Source of the DNA: an uncultured Alphaproteobacteria bacterium
Lineage (GTDB): Bacteria; Pseudomonadota; Alphaproteobacteria; CAAHEQ01; UBA3637
Reading direction: 5' to 3'
Length of the DNA: 9,032 nucleotides
NCBI GenBank assembly: GCA_944391545.1
Contig: CALXTZ010000053.1
Span: 1 to 9,032, forward strand
Positions 1-5,639 of the stretch are shown piece by piece. The first letter of the stretch is position 1; each line of letters begins with the position of its first letter. A program made the position numbers and the translations under genes. Under the pieces are notes generated by a model. That model was not told the DNA's origin. It searched no databases and was given only the letters and a program-made list of their open reading frames with translations.

Positions 1-392
1 CCATCGAACTGCACGCCGTTACCCATGCCGTCATGAGTTGCTTCGACGACATAAGAAGAGGCAGCCATTTCCAACAAAAGCCTACAAACTTTATCGGAAA
101 GGCCGAAGAGTTCGACGGCGAAGAGGTTGTTTCCGGCAGCGACGGCAGCGATGTCATATCCGTGCGTTGATTTATATCCGATGTCATCGGTTGGAATGGT
201 TTGACCGGTTTGATAAGTTTGTTCTGTTTCTGTAGCGCGCAAAGCCCACAAGTTGACATCGCGCATGGTATCATTGGCTCTGATTTTGTTCATGGCGTAT
301 GTAAATCCGGCCAGTCCGGCGATACTTAACACGCCGACAATCGCCAAAACAGCCAGCATCTCCAAAAGGGTTCGGCCAGCTTGGAGATACAT
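1..392 (-). CDS. Type IV pilin-like protein, N-terminal part (runs off left edge)
   Basis: This is a partial prepilin-like surface protein; 130 codons are visible. From the ATG at 392 it begins MYLQAG|RTLLEMLAVLAIVG. That is the class III signal: a short leader, Gly before the cleavage site, Glu at mature position 5, then a hydrophobic helix of about 20 residues. After the helix it shares a Y-A-M-N-K-x-R-A-N-x-T segment and a later V-C-x-L-x-L-x-M segment with the gene at 3742-5553, so the two are paralogues. The prepilin peptidase would cut after Gly6 and the mature helix would sit in the inner membrane or a pilus/pseudopilus core. The start is uncertain: ATG at 392 and at 404 are in frame but both have weak ribosome binding sites. 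The frame stays open upstream to about 698, where a much better start lies out of frame across a C13 tract. The C-terminal domain lies outside the window. Confidence 0.85.
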   Translation of the reverse strand, partial: MYLQAGRTLLEMLAVLAIVGVLSIAGLAGFTYAMNKIRANDTMRDVNLWALRATETEQTYQTGQTIPTDDIGYKSTHGYDIAAVAAGNNLFAVELFGLSDKVCRLLLEMAASSYVVEATHDGMGNGVQFD

Positions 393-612
393 TCCGGATG
401 GCATTTCCCATCGGCGGGGCGAGAGGGCGCGGGGGTGCCCTCCGCTGATATTGTGTTCAGTCTCTGGCCGCGCCGCGCGCCCGAACTTTTTCGGCACGAC
501 GGTTTTCCATATTTTAACAGGGGTCGCCCCGCGGGATGCAGGGAATCGGGGCGCTTTTTTTCTGAATCGATTTGTTAATTTAAATTGTTTGAAAAATGCC
601 GCAGAACGGCCG

Positions 613-666
613 TTATTCTCGATATGGGGGGGGGGGGGTAATCGTTGAACGCTTTGTAAATAACAT
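613..666 (-). CDS. 17-codon leader ORF crossing the poly-C tract (possible pilin start in another phase)
   Basis: The ATG at 666 has a good ribosome binding site (GGGAG at 677-673, 6 nt spacing) and lies about 20 nt after a predicted transcription start. In the sequence as given it encodes MLFTKRSTITPPPPYRE and stops at 613-615. The proline codons are a run of 13 C on this strand. With 12 or 15 C the same start would read in frame into the pilin-like gene, giving about 91 residues before the methionine at 392. With 14 C it would stop in the third frame after about 27 codons. It may be a true short leader peptide or the off state of a phase-variable pilin gene. I infer function only from arrangement; the peptide has no recognisable domain. 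Confidence 0.45.
   Translation of the reverse strand: MLFTKRSTITPPPPYRE
626..638. repeat. Homopolymer tract, G13 on plus strand (C13 in pilin direction)
   Basis: Thirteen consecutive G residues lie on the plus strand. It is the only long G/C homopolymer in the window. Tracts of this kind slip during replication and are a classic phase-variation element. Here it sits nine codons inside the ORF starting at 666, between a promoter plus ribosome binding site and the pilin-like gene. The exact length is the feature most prone to sequencing or assembly error. Confidence 0.9.
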
Positions 667-692
667 TTTCTTCTCCCTGTTCTTTGGAAATA

Positions 693-721
693 TTTTTACC
701 ACACTCCCTGTTTAATGTCAA
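693..721 (-). promoter_or_regulatory. Sigma-70-type promoter for left pilin-like gene/leader ORF
   Basis: A perfect TTGACA (721-716) is followed by a 17-bp spacer and TAAAAA (698-693). The predicted transcription start is near 686, about 20 nt before the ATG at 666. The -35 box directly abuts the T-run of the htpG terminator, so this unit is insulated from htpG transcription. A direct repeat AACAGGGAG occurs at 712-704 and 681-673, the second copy including the ribosome binding site. Confidence 0.6.
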
Positions 722-756
722 TAAAAATCCCCCGCTTCGGGCAGGGGATGATTTTT
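722..756 (-). terminator. Rho-independent terminator of htpG
   Basis: Reading the minus strand, CCCCTGC (747-741) pairs with GCGGGGG (735-729, one G-U pair) around the loop CCGAA, followed by ATTTTTAT. It begins within a few bases of the htpG stop codon. The flanking A and T runs could let it work in both directions. Confidence 0.85.
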
Positions 757-2605
757 ATAATCCGTTTTCCAAAAAGGCATTGATCCGTCGCGCAAAACCG
801 GCCGGATCTTTTAAAGGTTCCCCCTCAATCGACCGTGCCTGATCGTATAAAACCCAAACGGCATCTTCCACCTTTGCCGGTTCTTTTTTATCAAAAACGG
901 CTTGCGCCAATTTTTTGATCACCGGATGACGCGGATTCAATTCTAAAATGCGATGGCTGGCAAAAGCTTGCGGTTGACCGTGCATTTTCATTAACCTTTC
1001 CAAATGAATGCTCATTTGCCCCGCACCGGCCACCAAAGCAACCGGGCTTTTATGAAGGCGATCGGTTACCGTTACGTCGGTGATTTCTCCTTTAAGGAGT
1101 TCTTTTACTTTCTCGATCAAGACTTTTTGCAAGGACGCGTCCATCGGTTCTCCGGACGTCTCTTCAATGATTTTAATATCATGAATATCCATATCCGGGT
1201 GAGTCACGGATTTAATCGGTTTGCCGTCATAATTCATGTAAACCTGCGGCCAGAATTCGTCTATCGGATCCGTTAAAAGCAAAACTTCAATGCCTCTGGC
1301 CGTAAATCCTTCCAATTGCGGGTTGTTGCGCAATACAGATAAATCATCGCCGGTCAGATAATAAATGTTTTTCTGTTCTTTCGGCATGCGAGCAACATAT
1401 TCGGCAAAACTGACCAATTCATTACTTTGGGTCGAATGAAACCGACACAATTCGGCAATTTCTTTTTCATGCTCGCGATCTTCGTACAAGCCTTCTTTGA
1501 ACACGATGCCGAAATTGTTCCAAAACGTTTCATAATCTTTGGCATCTTGAGCGCGCTTTTTAAGTTCTGTCAACAACCGTTTGACAATCCCTTTTTTGAT
1601 TTTCGTTAAAACGGGCGTGTGTTGCAGCATTTCCCGGCTGACGTTCAACGGCAGTTCGGTCGTGTCAATCACGCCGCGGACAAAGCGCAAAAAGTGAGGC
1701 AACAATTCTTCGACTTCGTTGGAAATAAAGACTTTGTTGACATAGAGATTCAACGTTTCTTTTTGATCCGGTTGGAACAAGTTCACAGGCGGTGCGCCCG
1801 GAATGAACAGCAATCCGGTGTATTCGATAACGCCTTCCGCTTTATAATGAACTGTCATCCACGGATCATCAAAAACGTGTGTTAAATGTCTGTAAAAGTC
1901 TCGATATTGTTCTTCGGTAATATCAGCTTTCGGGCGCATCCATAAAGCAGATGCTGTGTTAATGGTTTCTTTTGAGCTTTTGACATCCAACACAATCGGA
2001 ATAGAAATGTGATCGGAGTACTGCCGGATAATTGTACGCAATCGAATCGGATCCGTGTATTCTTCAAATCCTTTTTTAAGATGCAGGATAACGGCCGTCC
2101 CATCGGGGGCTTTATCATCTTCATTTAACGTAAACGTCCCTTTGCCGTTTGATTCCCAACGCCATCCGTGATCGTCTCCGGCTTTTTTGGTCAGGACCGT
2201 CACATGGTCGGCAACCATAAAGGCCGAATAAAAACCGACACCGAATTGGCCGATTAAGTTGATATCTTTTTGAGAATCTCCGGTTAAATTCCGAATAAAT
2301 TCGGCCGATCCGGAATGGGCAATCGTTCCCAAATGATGAATGAGATCTTCTTTATCCATGCCGATGCCGTTGTCTTGAACGGTTAATTCGTGCTTTTCTT
2401 TATTCGGAATTAAGTCAATTTGAAAAGATCTGCCTTTGGCCAGACCCGGATGCGTCAGTGCCGCATACCGCAATTTATCGCAAGCGTCGGCAGCATTGGA
2501 AATCAATTCTCTTAAAAAGATTTCGTTGTGAGAATATAAAGAATTCACGACAATGTCTAAAACTTTGCTGACATCCGCCTGGAATGATAACTTTTCTTCG
2601 CTCAT
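755..2605 (-). CDS. htpG: Chaperone HtpG (bacterial Hsp90)
   Basis: This is the cytosolic ATP-dependent Hsp90 chaperone that works as a homodimer with DnaK on late folding intermediates. It has 616 residues, the usual bacterial length. The GHKL ATPase domain is clear: NEIFLRELISNAADACDKLR (27-46) with catalytic Glu33 and Asn37, DNGIGM (78-83), and the lid/glycine motif GQFGVGFYSAF (119-129). The middle domain follows, with the catalytic-loop Arg in NVSREMLQ; the dimerisation domain ends in FLENGL. The start is ATG 2605 rather than the in-frame TTG at 2608: AAAGGAC is correctly spaced for the ATG and too close for the TTG. A heat-shock-type promoter lies upstream and a strong terminator just downstream, so it is a single-gene unit. 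All key residues are present. Confidence 0.98.
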   Translation of the reverse strand: MSEEKLSFQADVSKVLDIVVNSLYSHNEIFLRELISNAADACDKLRYAALTHPGLAKGRSFQIDLIPNKEKHELTVQDNGIGMDKEDLIHHLGTIAHSGSAEFIRNLTGDSQKDINLIGQFGVGFYSAFMVADHVTVLTKKAGDDHGWRWESNGKGTFTLNEDDKAPDGTAVILHLKKGFEEYTDPIRLRTIIRQYSDHISIPIVLDVKSSKETINTASALWMRPKADITEEQYRDFYRHLTHVFDDPWMTVHYKAEGVIEYTGLLFIPGAPPVNLFQPDQKETLNLYVNKVFISNEVEELLPHFLRFVRGVIDTTELPLNVSREMLQHTPVLTKIKKGIVKRLLTELKKRAQDAKDYETFWNNFGIVFKEGLYEDREHEKEIAELCRFHSTQSNELVSFAEYVARMPKEQKNIYYLTGDDLSVLRNNPQLEGFTARGIEVLLLTDPIDEFWPQVYMNYDGKPIKSVTHPDMDIHDIKIIEETSGEPMDASLQKVLIEKVKELLKGEITDVTVTDRLHKSPVALVAGAGQMSIHLERLMKMHGQPQAFASHRILELNPRHPVIKKLAQAVFDKKEPAKVEDAVWVLYDQARSIEGEPLKDPAGFARRINAFLENGL

Positions 2606-2645
2606 CAATTGTCCTTTCAGTTAAAATAGCCGTTTGTATACGATT

Positions 2646-2674
2646 ATATGGAGGGGACGGTTAAAAAAATCAAG
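2646..2674 (-). promoter_or_regulatory. RpoH (sigma-32)-type heat-shock promoter of htpG
   Basis: On the minus strand CTTGATT (2674-2668) is followed by a 14-bp spacer and CTCCATAT (2653-2646). This matches the E. coli sigma-32 pattern CTTGAAA-N13-15-CCCCATNT at 5/7 and 7/8 positions, and htpG is a standard sigma-32 target. A TATAAT (2648-2643) overlaps the -10 region, but no good sigma-70 -35 box is placed for it. The predicted start is near 2639, leaving a leader of about 34 nt. Confidence 0.65.
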
Positions 2675-2691
2675 ATTATTTTAAAATGAAC

Positions 2692-2720
2692 TTGTCTTTT
2701 AAGCAAAAAGAGTTTATAAA
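2692..2720 (+). promoter_or_regulatory. Sigma-70-type promoter of the ferredoxin gene
   Basis: TTGTCT (2692-2697), a 17-bp spacer and TATAAA (2715-2720) predict a start near 2727, about 27 nt before the ferredoxin ATG. It is divergent from the htpG promoter and does not overlap it. Confidence 0.6.
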
Positions 2721-2753
2721 GAGGCGTTCAATTTTTTGAAAAGGAGTAAAAAT

Positions 2754-2993
2754 ATGCCTTCAGTAGTAAATGATTCTTGCATCTTGTGCAAAAGCTGTGT
2801 AGAAGTCTGCCCGGTGGATGCGTTCCATGAAGGAGACACACAAGTCGTCGTTGATCCGAATACGTGCATTGACTGCGGTATTTGCATCGGCGAATGCCCG
2901 CAAGGCGCTATCTGCAATGACAGCGAAGCGGATGCCAAATGGGTTGCTTTCAATGCTGAAAAAGCAAAAGAATGGCCTGTCGCCACGAAATAA
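2754..2993 (+). CDS. 2[4Fe-4S] dicluster ferredoxin
   Basis: This is a small cytosolic electron carrier of 79 residues. Two complete cluster motifs are visible: C9-x2-C12-x2-C15-x3-C19-P and C38-x2-C41-x2-C44-x3-C48-P, the classical pattern for two [4Fe-4S] clusters. It differs from the longer alphaproteobacterial FdxA (7Fe type, about 110 residues, with an extra insertion in the first motif), so I do not assign fdxA. The start is ATG 2754, with AAGGAG 8 nt upstream; an earlier in-frame ATG at 2736 would place this Shine-Dalgarno inside the gene and is rejected. It has its own promoter and a perfect terminator, and is followed by carD in the same direction, a neighbourhood I recall from other alphaproteobacteria. 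The redox partner cannot be told from the sequence. Confidence 0.93.
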   Translation: MPSVVNDSCILCKSCVEVCPVDAFHEGDTQVVVDPNTCIDCGICIGECPQGAICNDSEADAKWVAFNAEKAKEWPVATK

Positions 2994-2998
2994 GTGTT

Positions 2999-3032
2999 AA
3001 AACCGGTACTGACCTAAAGTACCGGTTTTTTT
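2999..3032 (+). terminator. Rho-independent terminator of ferredoxin gene
   Basis: A perfect 11-bp stem, AAAACCGGTAC (2999-3009) with GTACCGGTTTT (3019-3029), has a 9-nt loop and runs into seven T residues. It separates the ferredoxin gene from carD. Confidence 0.95.
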
Positions 3033-3035
3033 GTC

Positions 3036-3064
3036 TTCACAAATCTGATTTTTTGTGCTATGAT
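3036..3064 (+). promoter_or_regulatory. Sigma-70-type promoter of carD
   Basis: TTCACA (3036-3041, 5/6 match), a 17-bp spacer and TATGAT (3059-3064, 5/6 match) predict a start near 3071, about 25 nt before the carD ATG. It lies just after the ferredoxin terminator, so carD is expected to be transcribed on its own. Confidence 0.65.
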
Positions 3065-3095
3065 GAAGTCCAAAGTTAAGAAAAGAGAAGGTTAA

Positions 3096-3593
3096 ATGTC
3101 AAAAGAATATCGTTTTAATCCAGGTGATTTTGTTGTTTATCCGACCCATGGTGTTGGTAAAGTCTTAGATATTACTCAGGATGAAGTCGGGGGACAAACA
3201 CTCGACTTAATAGCAGTCAGTTTTGATAAAGATCGTATGACAATGCGAATTCCTATGACGCAAATGGGAAAAACTGGGTTGCGTCCGTTGTCGTCAAAAG
3301 ATATTATGAACACGGCTTTGGAAAATTTAAAAGGTAAACCGAAAGTCAAAAAAACAATGTGGAGCCGTCGCAGTCAGGAATATGACGCCAAAATTAATTC
3401 CGGCGATCCGTGTCTGATTGCCGAAGTGGTGCGTGATTTGCATAAACCGGCGGATAAAGGCGAACAGTCTTACAGCGAACGTCAGGTTTTTGAACAAGCG
3501 TTTGACCGATTGGCGCATGAATATGCGGCCTGTGAAAATATCGGAATTGATGAAGCATCCTCTAAGTTAAAAAATATTTTAGATGGTGAGTAA
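3096..3593 (+). CDS. carD: CarD/CdnL-family transcriptional regulator
   Basis: This 165-residue global transcription factor binds the RNA polymerase beta subunit and stabilises open promoter complexes, mainly at rRNA and growth-related promoters (family knowledge). The N-terminal RNA polymerase-interacting Tudor-like domain (about 5-65) shows F-x-P-G-D-x-V-V-Y-P-x-H-G-V-G-x-V. The helical DNA-contacting domain (about 70-160) carries the conserved W89-S-R-R followed by Q-E-Y-x-A-K-I-N-S-G-D, typical of alphaproteobacterial members, and the tryptophan thought to wedge into the promoter is present. The length is normal. GAGAAGG lies a few bases upstream of the ATG. It has its own promoter and a strong terminator. 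The name CdnL would be equally proper. Confidence 0.95.
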   Translation: MSKEYRFNPGDFVVYPTHGVGKVLDITQDEVGGQTLDLIAVSFDKDRMTMRIPMTQMGKTGLRPLSSKDIMNTALENLKGKPKVKKTMWSRRSQEYDAKINSGDPCLIAEVVRDLHKPADKGEQSYSERQVFEQAFDRLAHEYAACENIGIDEASSKLKNILDGE

Positions 3594-3608
3594 ATCATTT
3601 TTTAAGTA

Positions 3609-3640
3609 AAAAGAACCGCCCTAAACAGGGCGGTTCTTTT
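3609..3640 (+). terminator. Rho-independent terminator of carD
   Basis: A 13-bp perfect stem, AAAAGAACCGCCC (3609-3621) with GGGCGGTTCTTTT (3628-3640), has a 6-nt loop TAAACA. A further T-run follows at about 3644-3651. Confidence 0.95.
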
Positions 3641-3666
3641 ATGTTTTTTTTCAGAGCATTTTTCTC

Positions 3667-3697
3667 TTGACAAAATCTGGGGAGTTGGAGGTAAACT
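3667..3697 (+). promoter_or_regulatory. Putative promoter of the large pilin-like gene
   Basis: A perfect TTGACA (3667-3672) is followed by TAAACT (3692-3697), with a long 19-bp spacer; no better -10 is seen at 17 bp. The spacing suggests either an activator-dependent promoter or a wrong -10 choice. The TTGACA-N7-GGGAG...GTAAA arrangement resembles the promoter of the paralogous gene at the left edge (721-695, minus strand). Confidence 0.45.
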
Positions 3698-3741
3698 AAC
3701 AAGAAATTACTTAGATTTATACTCAAAGGGAGGAATGTAAT

Positions 3742-5553
3742 ATGATTAAAAATCATGCCAAGCAGCATGGTCGTAGTATGCTAGAGATGTTAGGCGTACT
3801 TGCAATTATAGGTGTATTAAGCATAACAGCGTTAGTTGGGTTTACCTATGCGATGAACAAGCATCGAGCGAACGAGACGATATACGATGTGATGCTGCGC
3901 GGTACGAATGTTCCGATGATAGATGAGAACTATTATAGTAAGCCTTCAGGGTATGAGTTTTTATTTCCCGGTTTAGGACAGAATAGTGGTCGTCAAGGAG
4001 TATACTATCCCATGTCGACGAAGAAGGATAGTGGCAGTTCATATTATGTAGAGGCGACTGGGGTCAGCTATCGCGTATGTGAACTCATCTTAAAGATGGA
4101 GCCGACGGACATAGACCAGATAGTAGTGAATAATTCCGTTTTTCAAGGGGACAGTGATATATGCGGGAATAGTGATGGTTTAGCGATGCGGTTCTGTTTT
4201 GGCAGTGATGGGACAATATGTAATGGGACAGGTACCGGTGGTGGCACTAGCTCAGGGGACACAGGTTCCGGAGGAGACAGTAGTTCAGGAAGTGGTTCGG
4301 AAAGCGGAAGCGATAGTGGCTCAAGTTGTAATCCCGCATGTAATAGTTGTTCAGTTTGTGTAGATGGACAATGTGAGTTACGTTCTTGTATAATTAGTTC
4401 GTGTCCAGAGGGGCAACAATCGACAGGTACAGATTCATGTGGGTGTATTATAGGATGTGAAGATATTTGTCCAGAAGTAACATGTGATATTTCAGCATGT
4501 CAAGAAGAATATATTGATGCAGAAACAAATTGTCCGATGTGTCGAGATATTTGTTCTGATACGCCTTGTTCAATGTGTGATGGGGAAGGAAAATGTATCG
4601 TTGATGAAGCATGTTGTTTAAATGCTGGAGGAGAGTTAGGAACGACAATATCGAATGAATTGTGCTGTACAATCAACCCTGGGTGTGCTTCATGTGGAGA
4701 CTTAAGTTCAGGTTCTAAAACAAGTGCATCTTGTGAAGCTGGGGATACTTTCTCTGTACAACCGATTATTGTTAGTGAACCTAATTTAGGACACATTTGT
4801 TGCGGTCAGTGTGGAAGAGATAATATTGCGCCTCAGGCATTTTGGAATGGGTCATCAAATCAATGTTGTTATGGTGATGTTGCACTTATGTATACAAATG
4901 GTCAGTATGGGTGTTGTTCCGCAGATTCTGAAACCCCTCAAGCTACTTTAGTTGAAGGCTCTCAGTCTGATGATGGATTAGGTTTATATACATGTTGTAA
5001 AAAAGGAGAGACGGCATATCGGCGTCCTTTCGGAATGACGAGTTGTTGTAATGGAGAGGCTTTTTATTTTGGTGAAACTATCGGAGGTGGATGCTGTTTA
5101 GACGGAACCGTTGGGATGCTTGCGGCAAATGCTCCTACCGCTGGTGCTGGGTGTTGTCTTCCCAATCAGACACTGATTACAGCAGGCGGAAGTGGAGGAC
5201 GTTGGGAACCTCAGTGTTGTGATAAGGATATGTGGGGATATCGCAGTGGAGATACTGCTAGCTGTTGTTCATGGGGTGCTCAAACAATAATAGAAAATTG
5301 TTGTCCTAAATTAAATGGTATCCCTATAACTAATGCAGAAGGAAAATATATTGATTGTTGTCAAACCGATAATATTGGTCAAGGAATGGAAAACCTTTTC
5401 TGTTGTGATGGAGGAACTCTTTATTATCCAGATCCTGAACTGCCTTTCCAAGAATGTTGTCCTGAAGGGAAAACTGTAAAAAATAATGGTGGTTGTGATT
5501 ATTGGGAAGATGGTGTTTGTATTATGGAGTTTTGGGTCTATTGGTGTGAATAG
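3742..5553 (+). CDS. Type IV pilin-like protein with giant cysteine-rich C-terminal tail
   Basis: This 603-residue protein is built from modules. Residues 1-10 are a prepilin leader ending in Gly10, followed by RSMLEMLGVLAIIGVLSI with Glu at mature position 5; about 13-33 form the N-terminal membrane/assembly helix. Residues 35-160 are a pilin-like head sharing the Y-A-M-N-K-x-R-A-N motif with the left-edge gene, with Cys at 113, 141, 152 and 160. Residues 161-195 are a Ser/Gly/Asp linker. Residues 196-285 hold 19 Cys with two related units. Residues 291-602 hold 15 adjacent Cys-Cys pairs, spaced mostly 15-22 residues apart. Total Cys is 60, and common pilins are under 200 residues. The ATG has GGGAGGA 7 nt upstream. 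I infer an exported, disulphide-stabilised adhesin or minor pilin. No enzymatic motif is seen and the tail matches no family I can name firmly. Confidence 0.88.
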   Translation: MIKNHAKQHGRSMLEMLGVLAIIGVLSITALVGFTYAMNKHRANETIYDVMLRGTNVPMIDENYYSKPSGYEFLFPGLGQNSGRQGVYYPMSTKKDSGSSYYVEATGVSYRVCELILKMEPTDIDQIVVNNSVFQGDSDICGNSDGLAMRFCFGSDGTICNGTGTGGGTSSGDTGSGGDSSSGSGSESGSDSGSSCNPACNSCSVCVDGQCELRSCIISSCPEGQQSTGTDSCGCIIGCEDICPEVTCDISACQEEYIDAETNCPMCRDICSDTPCSMCDGEGKCIVDEACCLNAGGELGTTISNELCCTINPGCASCGDLSSGSKTSASCEAGDTFSVQPIIVSEPNLGHICCGQCGRDNIAPQAFWNGSSNQCCYGDVALMYTNGQYGCCSADSETPQATLVEGSQSDDGLGLYTCCKKGETAYRRPFGMTSCCNGEAFYFGETIGGGCCLDGTVGMLAANAPTAGAGCCLPNQTLITAGGSGGRWEPQCCDKDMWGYRSGDTASCCSWGAQTIIENCCPKLNGIPITNAEGKYIDCCQTDNIGQGMENLFCCDGGTLYYPDPELPFQECCPEGKTVKNNGGCDYWEDGVCIMEFWVYWCE

Positions 5554-5597
5554 TTCTTTTTATTAAGACTCTGTTTATTTTTACAGATAAATAAAAA

Positions 5598-5624
5598 TTA
5601 ATTCTTTCTTTTTCAAAGAATTGA
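5598..5624. repeat. AT-rich inverted repeat in the 3742-5553/5640 intergenic gap
   Basis: AATTCTTT (5600-5607) pairs with AAAGAATT (5615-5622) around a 7-nt loop, and T5598-A5624 extends it past a T-G pair. No T-run follows, so it is a poor intrinsic terminator. It ends just before the TACAAT box upstream of the next gene and might be an operator. No convincing terminator for the pilin-like gene is visible in this gap. Confidence 0.35.
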
Positions 5625-5626
5625 AT

Positions 5627-5632
5627 TACAAT
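5627..5632 (+). promoter_or_regulatory. Possible -10 box for a leaderless transcript
   Basis: TACAAT (5627-5632) ends 7 nt before the ATG at 5640, so transcription would begin at or next to the start codon. The gene has no recognisable Shine-Dalgarno sequence, which fits a leaderless mRNA. No good -35 box is present at 16-18 bp, so support is limited. Confidence 0.35.
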
Positions 5633-5639
5633 ACCATTT

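Larger units (their letters stand above)
393..692 (-). other. Long structured leader upstream of pilin-like gene, with no stop in the pilin frame
   Basis: This stretch between the left pilin-like gene and its apparent promoter has no convincing separate gene beyond the 17-codon ORF at 613-666. In the pilin reading frame it contains no stop codon from the TAA near 698 down to the pilin ATG. Part of it (about 415-555) is far richer in GC than its surroundings and is full of small inverted repeats: GAGGGC 423-428 with GCCCTC 437-442, CCGAA 481-485 with TTCGG 490-494, CGCCCCG 525-531 with CGGGGCG 547-553, and GATGG 397-401 with CCATC 408-412. It may be a structured mRNA leader, an N-terminal extension that is translated only when the C tract is the right length, or a copy of a dispersed repeat. 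The sequence alone does not decide between these. Confidence 0.5.

Noticed and set aside
525..561. Plus-strand hairpin CGCCCCG/CGGGGCG followed by seven T, resembling a terminator
   Set aside because: No plus-strand gene or promoter lies upstream, and on the strand that is transcribed here the run is A before the stem. I treat it as part of the structured leader.
253..648. 131-codon plus-strand ORF ending in the G13 tract, and the 65-codon ORF at 381-578
   Set aside because: They run antisense to the pilin-like gene and through its GC-rich leader; there is no ribosome binding site and no protein family likeness. The open frame is explained by base composition.
2606..2608. TTG one codon upstream as htpG start
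   Set aside because: The Shine-Dalgarno sequence is only about 3 nt from it, and ATG 2605 has proper spacing.
2714..2986. 90-codon minus-strand ORF opposite the ferredoxin gene
   Set aside because: Shadow of the ferredoxin coding sequence; the plus strand shows both complete [4Fe-4S] motifs, a promoter and a terminator.
4229..4330. Ser/Gly-coding stretch as a tandem repeat or minisatellite
   Set aside because: The DNA shows no regular unit; it is low-complexity linker coding sequence.
4448..4796. Minus-strand ORFs of 74 and 98 codons inside the pilin-like tail
   Set aside because: Shadows produced by TGT/TGC-rich codons; no ribosome binding site or domain.
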